Shown: piece after piece, positions 40,957-51,077 of the stretch
How the letters are laid out: each line of letters begins with the position of its first letter
How positions within the stretch are numbered: position 1 is the first letter of the stretch
NCBI RefSeq assembly: GCF_042434095.1
Contig: NZ_JBHLUE010000019.1
Location: 186,001 to 250,000 of the forward strand
DNA: 64,000 bases
Source: KBS50 sp042434095
GTDB lineage: Bacteria; Actinomycetota; Actinomycetes; Mycobacteriales; Micromonosporaceae
Direction: 5' to 3'
Position numbers and translations under genes: made by a program
Notes under the pieces: generated by a model
The model's input: only the letters and a program-made list of their open reading frames with translations
What the model was told of the DNA's origin: nothing
The model's database searches: none

Positions 40957-41882
40957 CGCCGACCCCCGGCGGCCGGCGCGGCCGGCCGTTGCCGCAGCTG
41001 CTGGTGGGTGCTCAGACCGCCGGGGCTGGCCTCGGAGCGGGTGATCTCGCCGGTCTCCAGCACCTGCTTGAACCGGCGCAGGTCGTCGTTGACCTGCTGC
41101 GCCGGATCCTCGCCGAGCATCCGCGCCACGGCCCGGCCGAGCCGGCCGCCCGGCGGCCGGTAGGCCAGCTCGACCCGTACCTCGGTGCCGCGGCCACCGG
41201 GCGCCGGCTCGAACCGCACCCGGCCCGAGTTCGGCACCCGGGAGCCGTCGACGGACCGCCAGGCGATCAGCCGGCCCCCGTCGTCCTCGACGATCTCCGC
41301 CTGCCAGGTCACGGCCCGGCCCGCCGGCGCGTGGGCCGTCCAGGTGGACCGGCCGTCGCCGTCGGTGCTCACCCGATCGAGGTGGTCCATGAACCGGGGC
41401 AGGTTCTCCAGGTCGCGCCAGAACCGGTAGGCCTCCTCCGGCGGCCGGTTGACGGTGGTGGCGGCCACGACCCGGACCATTCGGGACGCGGCCGACTCCC
41501 GCCGCGTCTGCCGGACCGCGACCGCCAGGTCGGCCAGGGCGATCCCGCCGATCACCGCGGTGGTCCGGGCGGCTCGGCGGCGGCGCTCGCCGCGCCGGGA
41601 CCCCACGGCCGCCGCCAGCAGGCCCAGGTCCATGGCGTCGCCGAACACCCGGGTCCAGGTCCAGGGCGCGGTACGGGTGGCCCGCAGCAGCCCCGCGGCG
41701 TGGAAGAACTCCCGCATCCCGACCACCGCGAGCAGCTCCTGGGCCCGCGCCGAGTCGTCGATGCCGCACCACCGGGCCACCGGCCGGGGCGCGGCGAAGG
41801 TGGCCAGCCCCAGGCCGAGGCTGGTCAGCCCCAGCACCCGCGGCAGGACATCCGCTGATTGTTCCCGGTCGTTCCCGCCCAT
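40953..41882 (-). CDS. SRPBCC-domain membrane protein (cyclase/dehydrase-like)
   Basis: A 309-residue protein starting at ATG 41882 (behind GGAAGGGG). The N-terminal 120 residues contain hydrophobic stretches (VLGLTSLGLGLATFAA and GIALADLAVAV), suggesting a membrane part; residues 140-285 are a SRPBCC/polyketide-cyclase-like domain (ATTVNRPPEEAYRFWRDLEN, LPRFMDHLDRVS, AEIVEDDGGRLIAWRSVDG, RVELAYRPPGGRLG). These pockets bind lipids or other hydrophobic ligands. It is co-translated with the downstream zinc alcohol dehydrogenase, a pairing often seen in actinobacteria; function unknown. Confidence 0.82.
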   Translation of the reverse strand: MGGNDREQSADVLPRVLGLTSLGLGLATFAAPRPVARWCGIDDSARAQELLAVVGMREFFHAAGLLRATRTAPWTWTRVFGDAMDLGLLAAAVGSRRGERRRRAARTTAVIGGIALADLAVAVRQTRRESAASRMVRVVAATTVNRPPEEAYRFWRDLENLPRFMDHLDRVSTDGDGRSTWTAHAPAGRAVTWQAEIVEDDGGRLIAWRSVDGSRVPNSGRVRFEPAPGGRGTEVRVELAYRPPGGRLGRAVARMLGEDPAQQVNDDLRRFKQVLETGEITRSEASPGGLSTHQQLRQRPAAPAAGGRR

Positions 41883-42026
41883 GCTGCGACCCCTTCCCAC
41901 GGCCCGTGCGCTCTGCCCGACGCTAGCCCGACAATCGGGGCCGGCGCGGCAAAACGGGCGGCGGGACCGGGGGGACGGTGGCCATCGGGCCCGGCGCGCC
42001 CGCGGCGGCAGCCGGGCGGCGAGCGC

Positions 42027-43790
42027 TCAGACCGCGACCACGACGGCGGACTCGGCGGGCAGCTCCACGCCGCCGCGCATCACCGTGACGCCGTCCTCGG
42101 TGGCCAGCAGGACCTCGCCGACCTCGTCGGCCAGGTCGATCCGTTGCGGCCGGGCGGCGAGGTTGGCCGCCACCACGCAGCCGCCGCGGCGGATCACCAC
42201 GAACCGGTCGCCGTGCCGCACCTCGACCCGGTTGAGCCGGGGGTCGGACAGGTCGGGCCGGCCGCGGCGCAGCGCGATGAGCCGCCGGTAGAAGTCGTAC
42301 ATCTCGCGGTGCCCGGGCCGGTCCAGCTCGGCCCAGTCCAGCCGGGACCGGGCCAGGGTGGCCGGATCCTGCGGATCCGGCACGTCGCCGGCCGGCCAAC
42401 CGTGCGCCGCGAACTCCCGGCGCCGGCCGTTGGCCACGGCCGCCGCGAGTTCCGGCTCCGGGTGGCTGGTGAAGAACTGCCACGGCGTGCCGGCGGCCCA
42501 CTCCTCGCCCATGAACAGCATCGGGGTGAACGGCGCGGTCAGCAGCAGCGTGGCGCCCACCCGCAGCAGGCCCGGGGAGAGCGTGGCGGAGAGCCGGTCG
42601 CCGACCGCGCGGTTGCCGACCTGGTCGTGGTTCTGCAGGTACGCCACGAACCGGTGGCCCGGGATCCGTTCGGTGTCCACCGGCCGGCCGTGCACCCGGC
42701 CGCGGAAGGTGGACCACGTGCCCGCGTGCAGGAACGCCCCGGTCAGCACGTCGGCCAGCCCCTGCAGCGAACCGAAGTCGCCGTAGTAGCCCTGCCGCTC
42801 GCCGGTGAGCAGCGCGTGCAGCGCGTGGTGCGCGTCGTCGTCCCACTGGGCGTGCAGGCCGAACCCGCCGCCGTCCCGCGAGGTGATCAAGCGCGGGTCG
42901 TTCAGGTCGGACTCGGCGATCAGCGACAGCGGCCGGCCCAGGTGGGTGCTGAGCGACTCGACCTCGGTGGCCAGCTCCTCGAGGATCGGCACCGCCCGGG
43001 CGTCGGTGAACGCGTGCACGGCATCCAGCCGCAGCCCGTCCACGTGGTAGTCGCGCAGCCACATCCGAACGCTGTCGAGGATGTATCGCCGCACCTCGTC
43101 CGAGCGCGGCCCGTCCAGGTTGATCGAGCGGCCCCAGCCGGTGTTCGCCGCCGACAGGTAGGGCCCGAACATCGGCGCGTACGCCCCCGAGGGGCCGAAA
43201 TGGTTGTAGACGACGTCGAGGACCACCCCCAACCCGCGCCCGTGGGCCGCGTCGACGAACCGCTTGAGGCCGTCGGGTCCGCCGTACGGCTCGTGCGGCG
43301 CGAACCAGCAGACCCCGTCGTACCCCCAGTTGTGCTCGCCGTTGAAGGCGTTGACCGGCAGCAGCTCGACCAGGTCGACGCCCAGCTCCACCAGGTGGTC
43401 GAGGCGCTCGATGGCCGCGTCGAACGTGCCGGCCGGGGTGAAGGTGCCCACGTGCAGCTCGTAGAGCAGGCTGCCGGGCAGCTGGCGGCCGGTCCAGCCG
43501 GCGTCGGTCCACCGGAACGCCGCGTGGTCGTAGACCGCGCTCGGCCCGTGCACGCCGTACGGCTGCCACGCCGAGCGCGGGTCGGGCAGCGGCCGGTCGG
43601 CGTCGTCCAGGAGGAAGGAGTACCCGGTGCCCGTACCGGCGTCCGGGAGATCGACCCGCCACCAGCCGCCGCCCGCGGCGCGCATCGGCTCGTCGCGCAC
43701 GCCGGGCGCGTCGATCAGCCGCTCGTCCGGACCGTACCGGCGGATCCGGACCCGGGCGGCGTCGGGCGCCCACACCCGGAACTCGGTCAT
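42027..43790 (-). CDS. treZ: Malto-oligosyltrehalose trehalohydrolase
   Basis: A 587-residue GH13 enzyme that releases trehalose from maltooligosyltrehalose, the last step of the TreY-TreZ route. An N-terminal carbohydrate-binding-like domain (FRVWAPDAARVRIRRYG) precedes the barrel, with YELHVGTFTPAGTF, GLRLDAVHAFTD (nucleophile Asp), LIAESDLNDPRL (acid/base Glu) and LQNHDQVGNRAVGDR. ATG 43790 overlaps the treY stop as ATGA. The order treX-treY-treZ on one strand indicates conversion of glycogen to trehalose. Confidence 0.94.
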   Translation of the reverse strand: MTEFRVWAPDAARVRIRRYGPDERLIDAPGVRDEPMRAAGGGWWRVDLPDAGTGTGYSFLLDDADRPLPDPRSAWQPYGVHGPSAVYDHAAFRWTDAGWTGRQLPGSLLYELHVGTFTPAGTFDAAIERLDHLVELGVDLVELLPVNAFNGEHNWGYDGVCWFAPHEPYGGPDGLKRFVDAAHGRGLGVVLDVVYNHFGPSGAYAPMFGPYLSAANTGWGRSINLDGPRSDEVRRYILDSVRMWLRDYHVDGLRLDAVHAFTDARAVPILEELATEVESLSTHLGRPLSLIAESDLNDPRLITSRDGGGFGLHAQWDDDAHHALHALLTGERQGYYGDFGSLQGLADVLTGAFLHAGTWSTFRGRVHGRPVDTERIPGHRFVAYLQNHDQVGNRAVGDRLSATLSPGLLRVGATLLLTAPFTPMLFMGEEWAAGTPWQFFTSHPEPELAAAVANGRRREFAAHGWPAGDVPDPQDPATLARSRLDWAELDRPGHREMYDFYRRLIALRRGRPDLSDPRLNRVEVRHGDRFVVIRRGGCVVAANLAARPQRIDLADEVGEVLLATEDGVTVMRGGVELPAESAVVVAV

Positions 43791-46078
43791 GGCCTTCCCA
43801 GGGGGTCGACGGGGGTCAGCAGGGCGACGGGGTACCGGTCGAGCAGGTCGGCCAGCGCGATCCGGGGACCAGCGTAGACCCGTCGGGTGAACGACTCTGT
43901 CGCATTGTTAACCATGAGTGATATCGAAGTGTCGCCCCAGCCACCGCGCCGGCGAAGCAGCATCGGCAGCCGGGTGGCCACGGTGATCGCCCCGCCGCGG
44001 TCGAACGCGATCACATGGTCGGCCGCCGGGCCGCGCACCGGCACCTCCCGGTAGCCGGTGAACAGCTGCGGCGCGTCCCGGCGCAGCCGCAGGGCCCGCG
44101 AGGTGACCAGCAGCTTCACCGCGCCCGTGTCGTCCACCGGCGGCAGCCAGCCGCCGTCCAGCCGCTCCAGCAGCCGGGCCCGGCCGGCGAAGTCCACCGG
44201 GCGCCGGTTGTCCGGGTCGACCAGGGAGTTGTCCCACAGCTCGGTGCCCTGGTAGACGTCCGGCACGCCCGGCATGGTGAGCTGCACCAGCTTCTGCCCC
44301 AGCGCGTTCGACCAGCCGTACGGGGTGATCCGGTCGGCGAACGAGGCCACCTCGGCCCGCAGGTACGCGTCGTCGTAGATCCGGTCCACCAGCGCGTGCA
44401 GCGCCGCCTCGAAGTCCGGGTCCGGGTCCGTCCAGCTGGTCGCGGTGGCGGCCTCCCGGGCGGCCTTCACCAGGTACGCGTGCAGCCGCTCGCGCTCGAT
44501 GGGCCAGGCGCCCACGACGGTCTGCCAGACCAGGTGCCCGAACGCCGGGTCGGGCAGCGGGTGCGCGGCGCTCCACCGCTGGACCGTCTCGGCCCAGTCC
44601 CCCGGCAGCTCGGCCAGCACCGCCAGCCGGGCCCGCACGTCCTCGCCGCGCTTCGTGTCATGGGTGGACAGCGCCGTCATCCCGGCCGGCCAGCGGTACT
44701 GCCGGGCCCCGGCCGCGCGGTGGAAGGCCGGCACCGACACGCCGAACCGGGCCGGGCTGCCGCCCACCTCGTTGAGCGCCACGAACCGGCTCCACCGGTA
44801 GAACGCGGTGTCCTCCACGCCCTTGGCCATCACCGCCCCGGAGAACTGCGGGAACCGGGCGGCCAGCTCGTCGTCCGGGGTGCGCAGCCGGCGGGTCAGC
44901 AGGTCCAGCGCCGGCACCAGCTCCGGCCGGCGCCGCCCGGCCTCGGCCCGGGCCCGGGCCAGGTCCCGGCCGCCCTCCGGCGGGTAGCCCCGGTAGACCG
45001 GGAAGTTGGCCGCCAGCTCGGCGATGGCGTCCCCGGCCACCTCCGCGGACAGGTCCGGCACCAGCCGGGCCAGCCGGGCCAGCTCGGCGGCCAGCAGCCG
45101 GGTGGCGGCCGCCCGCTTGGTCCGGTGGGTGAGCTCCGGCCAGGAGGTGGCCACGCCGCACAGCCGGGTGTCCAGGGCCGTGAAGTCCGCCTCGGCGGCC
45201 GGGTCGACGAACAGGCCGCACACGTCGGCCAGCGCGTCGTACCCGGTGGTGCCGTCGACCGGCCAGGCCGGCAGCTCCTCGCCGGGCTCCAGGATCTTCT
45301 CCACCACCAGCCAGATCCCGGGCGCGGCCGCGCGCAGCCGGGCCAGGTAGCCGGCCGGGTCGCGCAGGCCGTCCGGGTGGTCCACCCGGATGCCGTCGGC
45401 CAGGCCGGCCTCGACCCAGCGCAGGATCTCGGCGTGGGTGGCCGCGAACACCGCCGGGTCCTCCACGCGCACGCCGGCCAGGTCGGAGACCGCGAAGAAC
45501 CGGCGGTAGTTGAGCTCGGCGTCGCCGCGCCGCCAGGAGACCAGCTCGTAGTGCTGGCGGTCGTGCACCTCGCGCGGGCTGCCCGCGCCGGTGCCGTCGG
45601 CGACCGGGAAGCGGTGCTCGAAGTACCGCAGCTCGCCCTCGACCACCCGCAGCTCGTCCAGGGCGTCCGGATCGTCCGCGAGGACCGGCAGCAGCAGCCG
45701 GCCGCGCGACCAGTCGATGTCGAACCAGTCGGCGTACGCCGAGTCGCGGCCCCGGCGCAGCACGTCCCACCAGGCCGGGTTGGCGGCCGGCACGGCGACC
45801 CCGAGATGGTTGGGGACGATGTCCACCACCAGCCCGAGGCCGGCCGCCCGCAGCACGCCGACCAGCCGGTCCAGCGCCTCGGCCCCGCCCAGCTCCGGGT
45901 TGACCCGCCCCGGGTGCACCACGTCGTACCCGTGCTCGGAGCCGGGCGTGGCGGCCAGCAGCGGCGCGCTGTAGAGGTGGCTCGCGCCCAGCCGCCCGAG
46001 GTAGCCGGTCAGCTCGGCCGCGGCGTCGAGGTCGAAGGACGGCCGTACCTGGACCCGGTAGGTCGCGCGCACCACCAC
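43787..46078 (-). CDS. treY: Malto-oligosyltrehalose synthase
   Basis: A 763-residue GH13 enzyme that isomerises the reducing-end bond of maltodextrins to an alpha,alpha-1,1 linkage. Visible motifs are the N-terminal RATYRVQVRPSFDLDAAAEL, DIVPNHLGVAVPA, GIRVDHPDGLRDPAGYLARL (nucleophile Asp), WLVVEKILEPGEELP (catalytic Glu) and MTALSTHDTKRGEDVRAR. GTG 46078 starts 1 bp past the treX stop; a second GTG follows at once. Length is normal for TreY. It is translationally coupled on both sides within the tre operon. Confidence 0.94.
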   Translation of the reverse strand: MVVRATYRVQVRPSFDLDAAAELTGYLGRLGASHLYSAPLLAATPGSEHGYDVVHPGRVNPELGGAEALDRLVGVLRAAGLGLVVDIVPNHLGVAVPAANPAWWDVLRRGRDSAYADWFDIDWSRGRLLLPVLADDPDALDELRVVEGELRYFEHRFPVADGTGAGSPREVHDRQHYELVSWRRGDAELNYRRFFAVSDLAGVRVEDPAVFAATHAEILRWVEAGLADGIRVDHPDGLRDPAGYLARLRAAAPGIWLVVEKILEPGEELPAWPVDGTTGYDALADVCGLFVDPAAEADFTALDTRLCGVATSWPELTHRTKRAAATRLLAAELARLARLVPDLSAEVAGDAIAELAANFPVYRGYPPEGGRDLARARAEAGRRRPELVPALDLLTRRLRTPDDELAARFPQFSGAVMAKGVEDTAFYRWSRFVALNEVGGSPARFGVSVPAFHRAAGARQYRWPAGMTALSTHDTKRGEDVRARLAVLAELPGDWAETVQRWSAAHPLPDPAFGHLVWQTVVGAWPIERERLHAYLVKAAREAATATSWTDPDPDFEAALHALVDRIYDDAYLRAEVASFADRITPYGWSNALGQKLVQLTMPGVPDVYQGTELWDNSLVDPDNRRPVDFAGRARLLERLDGGWLPPVDDTGAVKLLVTSRALRLRRDAPQLFTGYREVPVRGPAADHVIAFDRGGAITVATRLPMLLRRRGGWGDTSISLMVNNATESFTRRVYAGPRIALADLLDRYPVALLTPVDPLGRP

Positions 46079-46079
46079 G

Positions 46080-48197
<2,118 letters not shown>

Positions 48198-48311
48198 GTC
48201 GTTCCTCGTCTCCCCCACGCCGACGCCCGGCCCTGTCCGCCGCCGGAGCCTTCCTACGGCTCCGCCGCCGGTCGCAGCTCCGCCGCCGGACGCCCGGGCG
48301 CGGCGTACGCC

Positions 48312-48339
48312 GCTATTGCCCCCCGGACGGCCTCGTCAA
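48312..48339 (-). promoter_or_regulatory. Candidate promoter of the treXYZ operon
   Basis: On the minus strand TTGACG (48339-48334) and AATAGC (48317-48312) are separated by 16 nt, about 115 bp upstream of treX. The -10 is a poor match, so this is tentative. Confidence 0.3.
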
Positions 48340-48366
48340 CCATGGTCGCAAAGCCCGGGACACGGC

Positions 48367-48396
48367 GAAGGGCACGCCGCGCGCGGCGTGCCCTTC
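48367..48396 (-). terminator. Perfect 30-bp palindrome after citrate synthase
   Basis: GAAGGGCACGCCGCG followed directly by its exact complement, 21 bp downstream of the citrate synthase stop. The hairpin would be very stable, with loop bases taken from the centre. No T-run follows, as is usual in GC-rich actinobacteria. Probable intrinsic-like terminator separating the citrate synthase gene from treX. Confidence 0.75.
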
Positions 48397-48417
48397 ATCG
48401 TGCGGCCCGGCCGCCGG

Positions 48418-49701
48418 TCAGCGCTGCCCGACCGGGACGTAGTCGCGGGCCTCGGCGCCGGTGTACAGCTGCCGCGGCCGACCGATCTTGGTCTCCGGGT
48501 CGTTGATCATCTCGCGCCACTGGGCGATCCAGCCGGGCAGCCGGCCCAGCGCGAAGAGCACGGTGAACATCTTCGTGGGGAAGCCCATGGCCTTGTAGAT
48601 CAGGCCCGTGTAGAAGTCCACGTTCGGGTAGAGCTTGCGGGACACGAAGAAGTCGTCGGCCAGCGCGATCTCCTCGAGCTGCATGGCCAGGTCCAGCAGC
48701 GGGTCCGGCTTGTTCATCCGAGCCAGCACGTCCTGGGCGGCCTTCTTGACGATGGCGGCCCGCGGGTCGTAGTTCTTGTAGACCCGGTGGCCGAAGCCCA
48801 TCAGCTTGACGCCCTGCTCCTTGGCCTTGACCCGGCGGACGAACGCCTGGACGTCACCGCCGTCTGCGTGGATCCGCTCCAGCATCTCCAGCACGGCCTG
48901 GTTGGCACCGCCGTGCAGCGGGCCGAACAGCGCGTTCACGCCGGCCGAGACCGACGCGAACAGGTTGGCGTTGCTGGAGCCGACGAGTCGTACGGTCGAG
49001 GTGGAGCAGTTCTGCTCATGATCGGCGTGCAGCACGAACAGCATGTCGAGCACCCGCGCGACCACCGGGTCGACCTCGTACTGCTCGGCCGGAACGCCGA
49101 AGGTCATCCGGAGGAAGTTCTCCACGTACCCGAGCGAATTGTCCGGGTACAGCATGGCCTGACCGATGGACTTCTTGTAGGCGTACGACGCGATGGTCGG
49201 CACCTTGGCCATGAGCCGGATCGTGGACATCTCCACGTGCTCCTGGTCGAACGGGTCCAGGCTGTCCTGGTAGAAGGTGGAGATGGCGCTGACGGCCGAG
49301 GAGAGCACCGCCATCGGGTGCGCGTCCCGCGGGAAGCCGTCGAAGAACCGGCGCATCTCCTCGTGCAGCAGCGAGTGCCGACGGATCCGCTGAGTGAACT
49401 CCTCCAGCTGCGCCGTGGTGGGCAGCTCGCCGTAGAACAGCAGGTAGGAGACCTCCAGGAAGGAGGACTTCTCGGCCAGCTGCTCGATCGGGTAGCCGCG
49501 GTAGCGCAGGATGCCAGCATCGCCGTCGATGTAGGTGATCGCCGAGGAGCAGGAGGCGGTGTTCACGAAGCCCGGGTCGTACGTGGTGTACCCGGTCTCC
49601 TTCAGCAGATTGCTCACGCCGATGCCGGACGGCCCGTCCACGGCCGCCTTGACCGGCATCGACAGCTGCCCACCGGGGTGGTCGAGCTTGACATCCGTCA
49701 T
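48418..49701 (-). CDS. gltA: Citrate synthase
   Basis: A 427-residue type-II citrate synthase condensing oxaloacetate and acetyl-CoA. ATG 49701 lies behind GAGGG; upstream in-frame sequence to 49770 lacks support. Catalytic motifs are LFVLHADHEQNCSTSTVRLV, GVNALFGPLHGGANQAVLEM (active-site His), GFGHRVYKNYDPRAAI (active-site His) and the Asp-containing NVDFYTGLIYKAMGFP; the N-terminal GIGVSNLLKETGYTTYDPGF is family typical. Monocistronic, with a perfect palindrome as terminator. Confidence 0.95.
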   Translation of the reverse strand: MTDVKLDHPGGQLSMPVKAAVDGPSGIGVSNLLKETGYTTYDPGFVNTASCSSAITYIDGDAGILRYRGYPIEQLAEKSSFLEVSYLLFYGELPTTAQLEEFTQRIRRHSLLHEEMRRFFDGFPRDAHPMAVLSSAVSAISTFYQDSLDPFDQEHVEMSTIRLMAKVPTIASYAYKKSIGQAMLYPDNSLGYVENFLRMTFGVPAEQYEVDPVVARVLDMLFVLHADHEQNCSTSTVRLVGSSNANLFASVSAGVNALFGPLHGGANQAVLEMLERIHADGGDVQAFVRRVKAKEQGVKLMGFGHRVYKNYDPRAAIVKKAAQDVLARMNKPDPLLDLAMQLEEIALADDFFVSRKLYPNVDFYTGLIYKAMGFPTKMFTVLFALGRLPGWIAQWREMINDPETKIGRPRQLYTGAEARDYVPVGQR

Positions 49702-49890
49702 GTGGTCCCTCGCTAGTGCCGGCATATCGTCTTTGAAATTGCCTCGTCTTTTAACCGTAATGGGATCCACCGGTGCCGTGCCTGCCGTGGGGGCGGGGTG
49801 AGGGATGCGTCACCCGATTTCCCGGTTGCCGGGACGGGCGCCTGTTGCTAGTGGGAGCCCATGGGCCGGCCGGCCCCTGACCGGGCGGCT

Positions 49891-50331
49891 TCAGTCGGCT
49901 GATTTGCCGCTGACGTTGGTCGACATGGTCTGCAGGACGCCGGGCAGGCGCTCCAGCAGGTCGGCGGGCAGGCCCCGGACCGTCTCCTCGGCCAGGGTGA
50001 CCCAGAGCTCGGTGATCCGGTCGGCGAGGGCCTGGCCGCTGGCGGTCAGCGCGACGATGGAGGCGCGCTTGTCGGTCGGGTCCGGCGTGCGCTCGATGTG
50101 GCCGGCGGCCTCCAGCTTGCGGGTCATCAGCGTGACGCTGGGTGGCTCGCAGCCGAGCGCCTCGCTGAGCTGCGCCTGGTTGCGCGGACCGGTCCGGTCG
50201 ATCTCCAGCAGCAGCGCCTCCTGGCCGGGGTGCAGGCCGAGCGGGCCGAGCAGCTGAGCAGCCCGCGTGCGGTGCCGCAGGCTGAGCAGGCGGATCGCCT
50301 GGTTGAGCGCGCCGGCGTACGTCTGATCCAT
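49891..50331 (-). CDS. MarR-family repressor
   Basis: A 146-residue winged-helix regulator (GGAGGG before ATG 50331). The core reads LHPGQEALLLEIDRTGPRNQ, AQLSEALGCEPPSVTLMTRK, LEAAGHIERTPDPTDKRASI with the DxRxxxV/I wing typical of MarR. It has one Cys in the recognition helix region (ALGCEPPS), so redox sensing is conceivable but not shown. It is divergent from the WrbA-like quinone oxidoreductase and DHA2 exporter genes; three ATGCGCAT-type boxes in the gap are its likely operators. Confidence 0.88.
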   Translation of the reverse strand: MDQTYAGALNQAIRLLSLRHRTRAAQLLGPLGLHPGQEALLLEIDRTGPRNQAQLSEALGCEPPSVTLMTRKLEAAGHIERTPDPTDKRASIVALTASGQALADRITELWVTLAEETVRGLPADLLERLPGVLQTMSTNVSGKSAD

Positions 50332-50356
50332 GTGCCCTCCTTGACAGCCACCATTG

Positions 50357-50399
50357 TTATGCGCATAAGGTTATGCGCATAATGGTTACGCGCATAACC
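50357..50399. promoter_or_regulatory. Three tandem MarR-type operator boxes
   Basis: Perfect 12-bp palindromes TTATGCGCATAA at 50357-50368 and 50371-50382, and an imperfect copy TTACGCGCATAA at 50386-50397 (inside GGTT...AACC at 50384-50399). Centre-to-centre spacing is 14 and 15 bp. They fill the gap between the divergent MarR and WrbA genes. Confidence 0.8.
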
Positions 50400-50425
50400 G
50401 ATGCTACCCGGATCAAGGAGTCGCC

Positions 50426-51052
50426 ATGCCGGTGAAGGTCGCGGTCGTCTACTACAGCTCCACGGGCACGGTGCACGCCCTCGCCCAGGCCGTCGCCGAG
50501 GGCGCCGCCTCAACCGGAGCGGAGGTCCGGCTGCGCCGGGCGGCCGAACTGGCCCCCGCCGAAGCCATCGATCAGAACCCGAGCTGGCGCCGGCACGCCG
50601 ACGCGACCGCCTCGGTGCCCGTCGCCCAGCTCGACGACCTCGCCTGGGCGGACGCATACGCGTTCGGCACACCCACCCGGTTCGGCACGCCGGCCGCGCA
50701 GCTCAAGCAGTTCATCGACCAGGCGGGCGGCCTGTGGCGCGAGGGCGTGCTGGCCGACAAGCCGGCCACCGCCTTCACCTCCGCGTACAACCGGCACGGT
50801 GGCAGCGAGGCCACGATCCTGGCGCTCGGCAATGTCTTCTACCACTGGGGCGCCGTGATCATCCCGCCCGGCTACACCGACGACACCGTGTACGCGGCCG
50901 GCGGCAACCCGTACGGCACGGTCGCGGCCGGCGGCGACGGCGCCGACACCGCAGCCCTGAGCGCCGCCCGTTTCCAGGGGGAGCGCCTGGCCCGGTTCGC
51001 CGGCCGGCTCAAGGGCGCTCCCCTGGTGGCCGGCGCCGCCCACCGGGCGTGA
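50426..51052 (+). CDS. wrbA: NAD(P)H:quinone oxidoreductase, WrbA-type flavoprotein
   Basis: A 208-residue flavodoxin-fold protein (AAGGAG before ATG 50426). Residues 5-20 hold the FMN phosphate loop (VVYYSSTGTVHALA); AYAFGTPTRFGTPAAQLKQF, TAFTSAYNRHGGSEATIL and IIPPGYTDDTVYAAGGNPYG are WrbA type IV signatures. It reduces quinones by two electrons, preventing radical formation. The DHA2 exporter gene follows after 25 bp; both are divergent from a MarR regulator, which suggests a quinone/drug-inducible defence operon. Confidence 0.9.
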   Translation: MPVKVAVVYYSSTGTVHALAQAVAEGAASTGAEVRLRRAAELAPAEAIDQNPSWRRHADATASVPVAQLDDLAWADAYAFGTPTRFGTPAAQLKQFIDQAGGLWREGVLADKPATAFTSAYNRHGGSEATILALGNVFYHWGAVIIPPGYTDDTVYAAGGNPYGTVAAGGDGADTAALSAARFQGERLARFAGRLKGAPLVAGAAHRA

Positions 51053-51077
51053 GCCGCTGACCGGCGAAGGAGGAGTC

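Noticed and set aside
50357..50399. Attachment site or phage repressor operator region
   Set aside because: No integrase or phage genes nearby; the boxes fit the divergent MarR gene.
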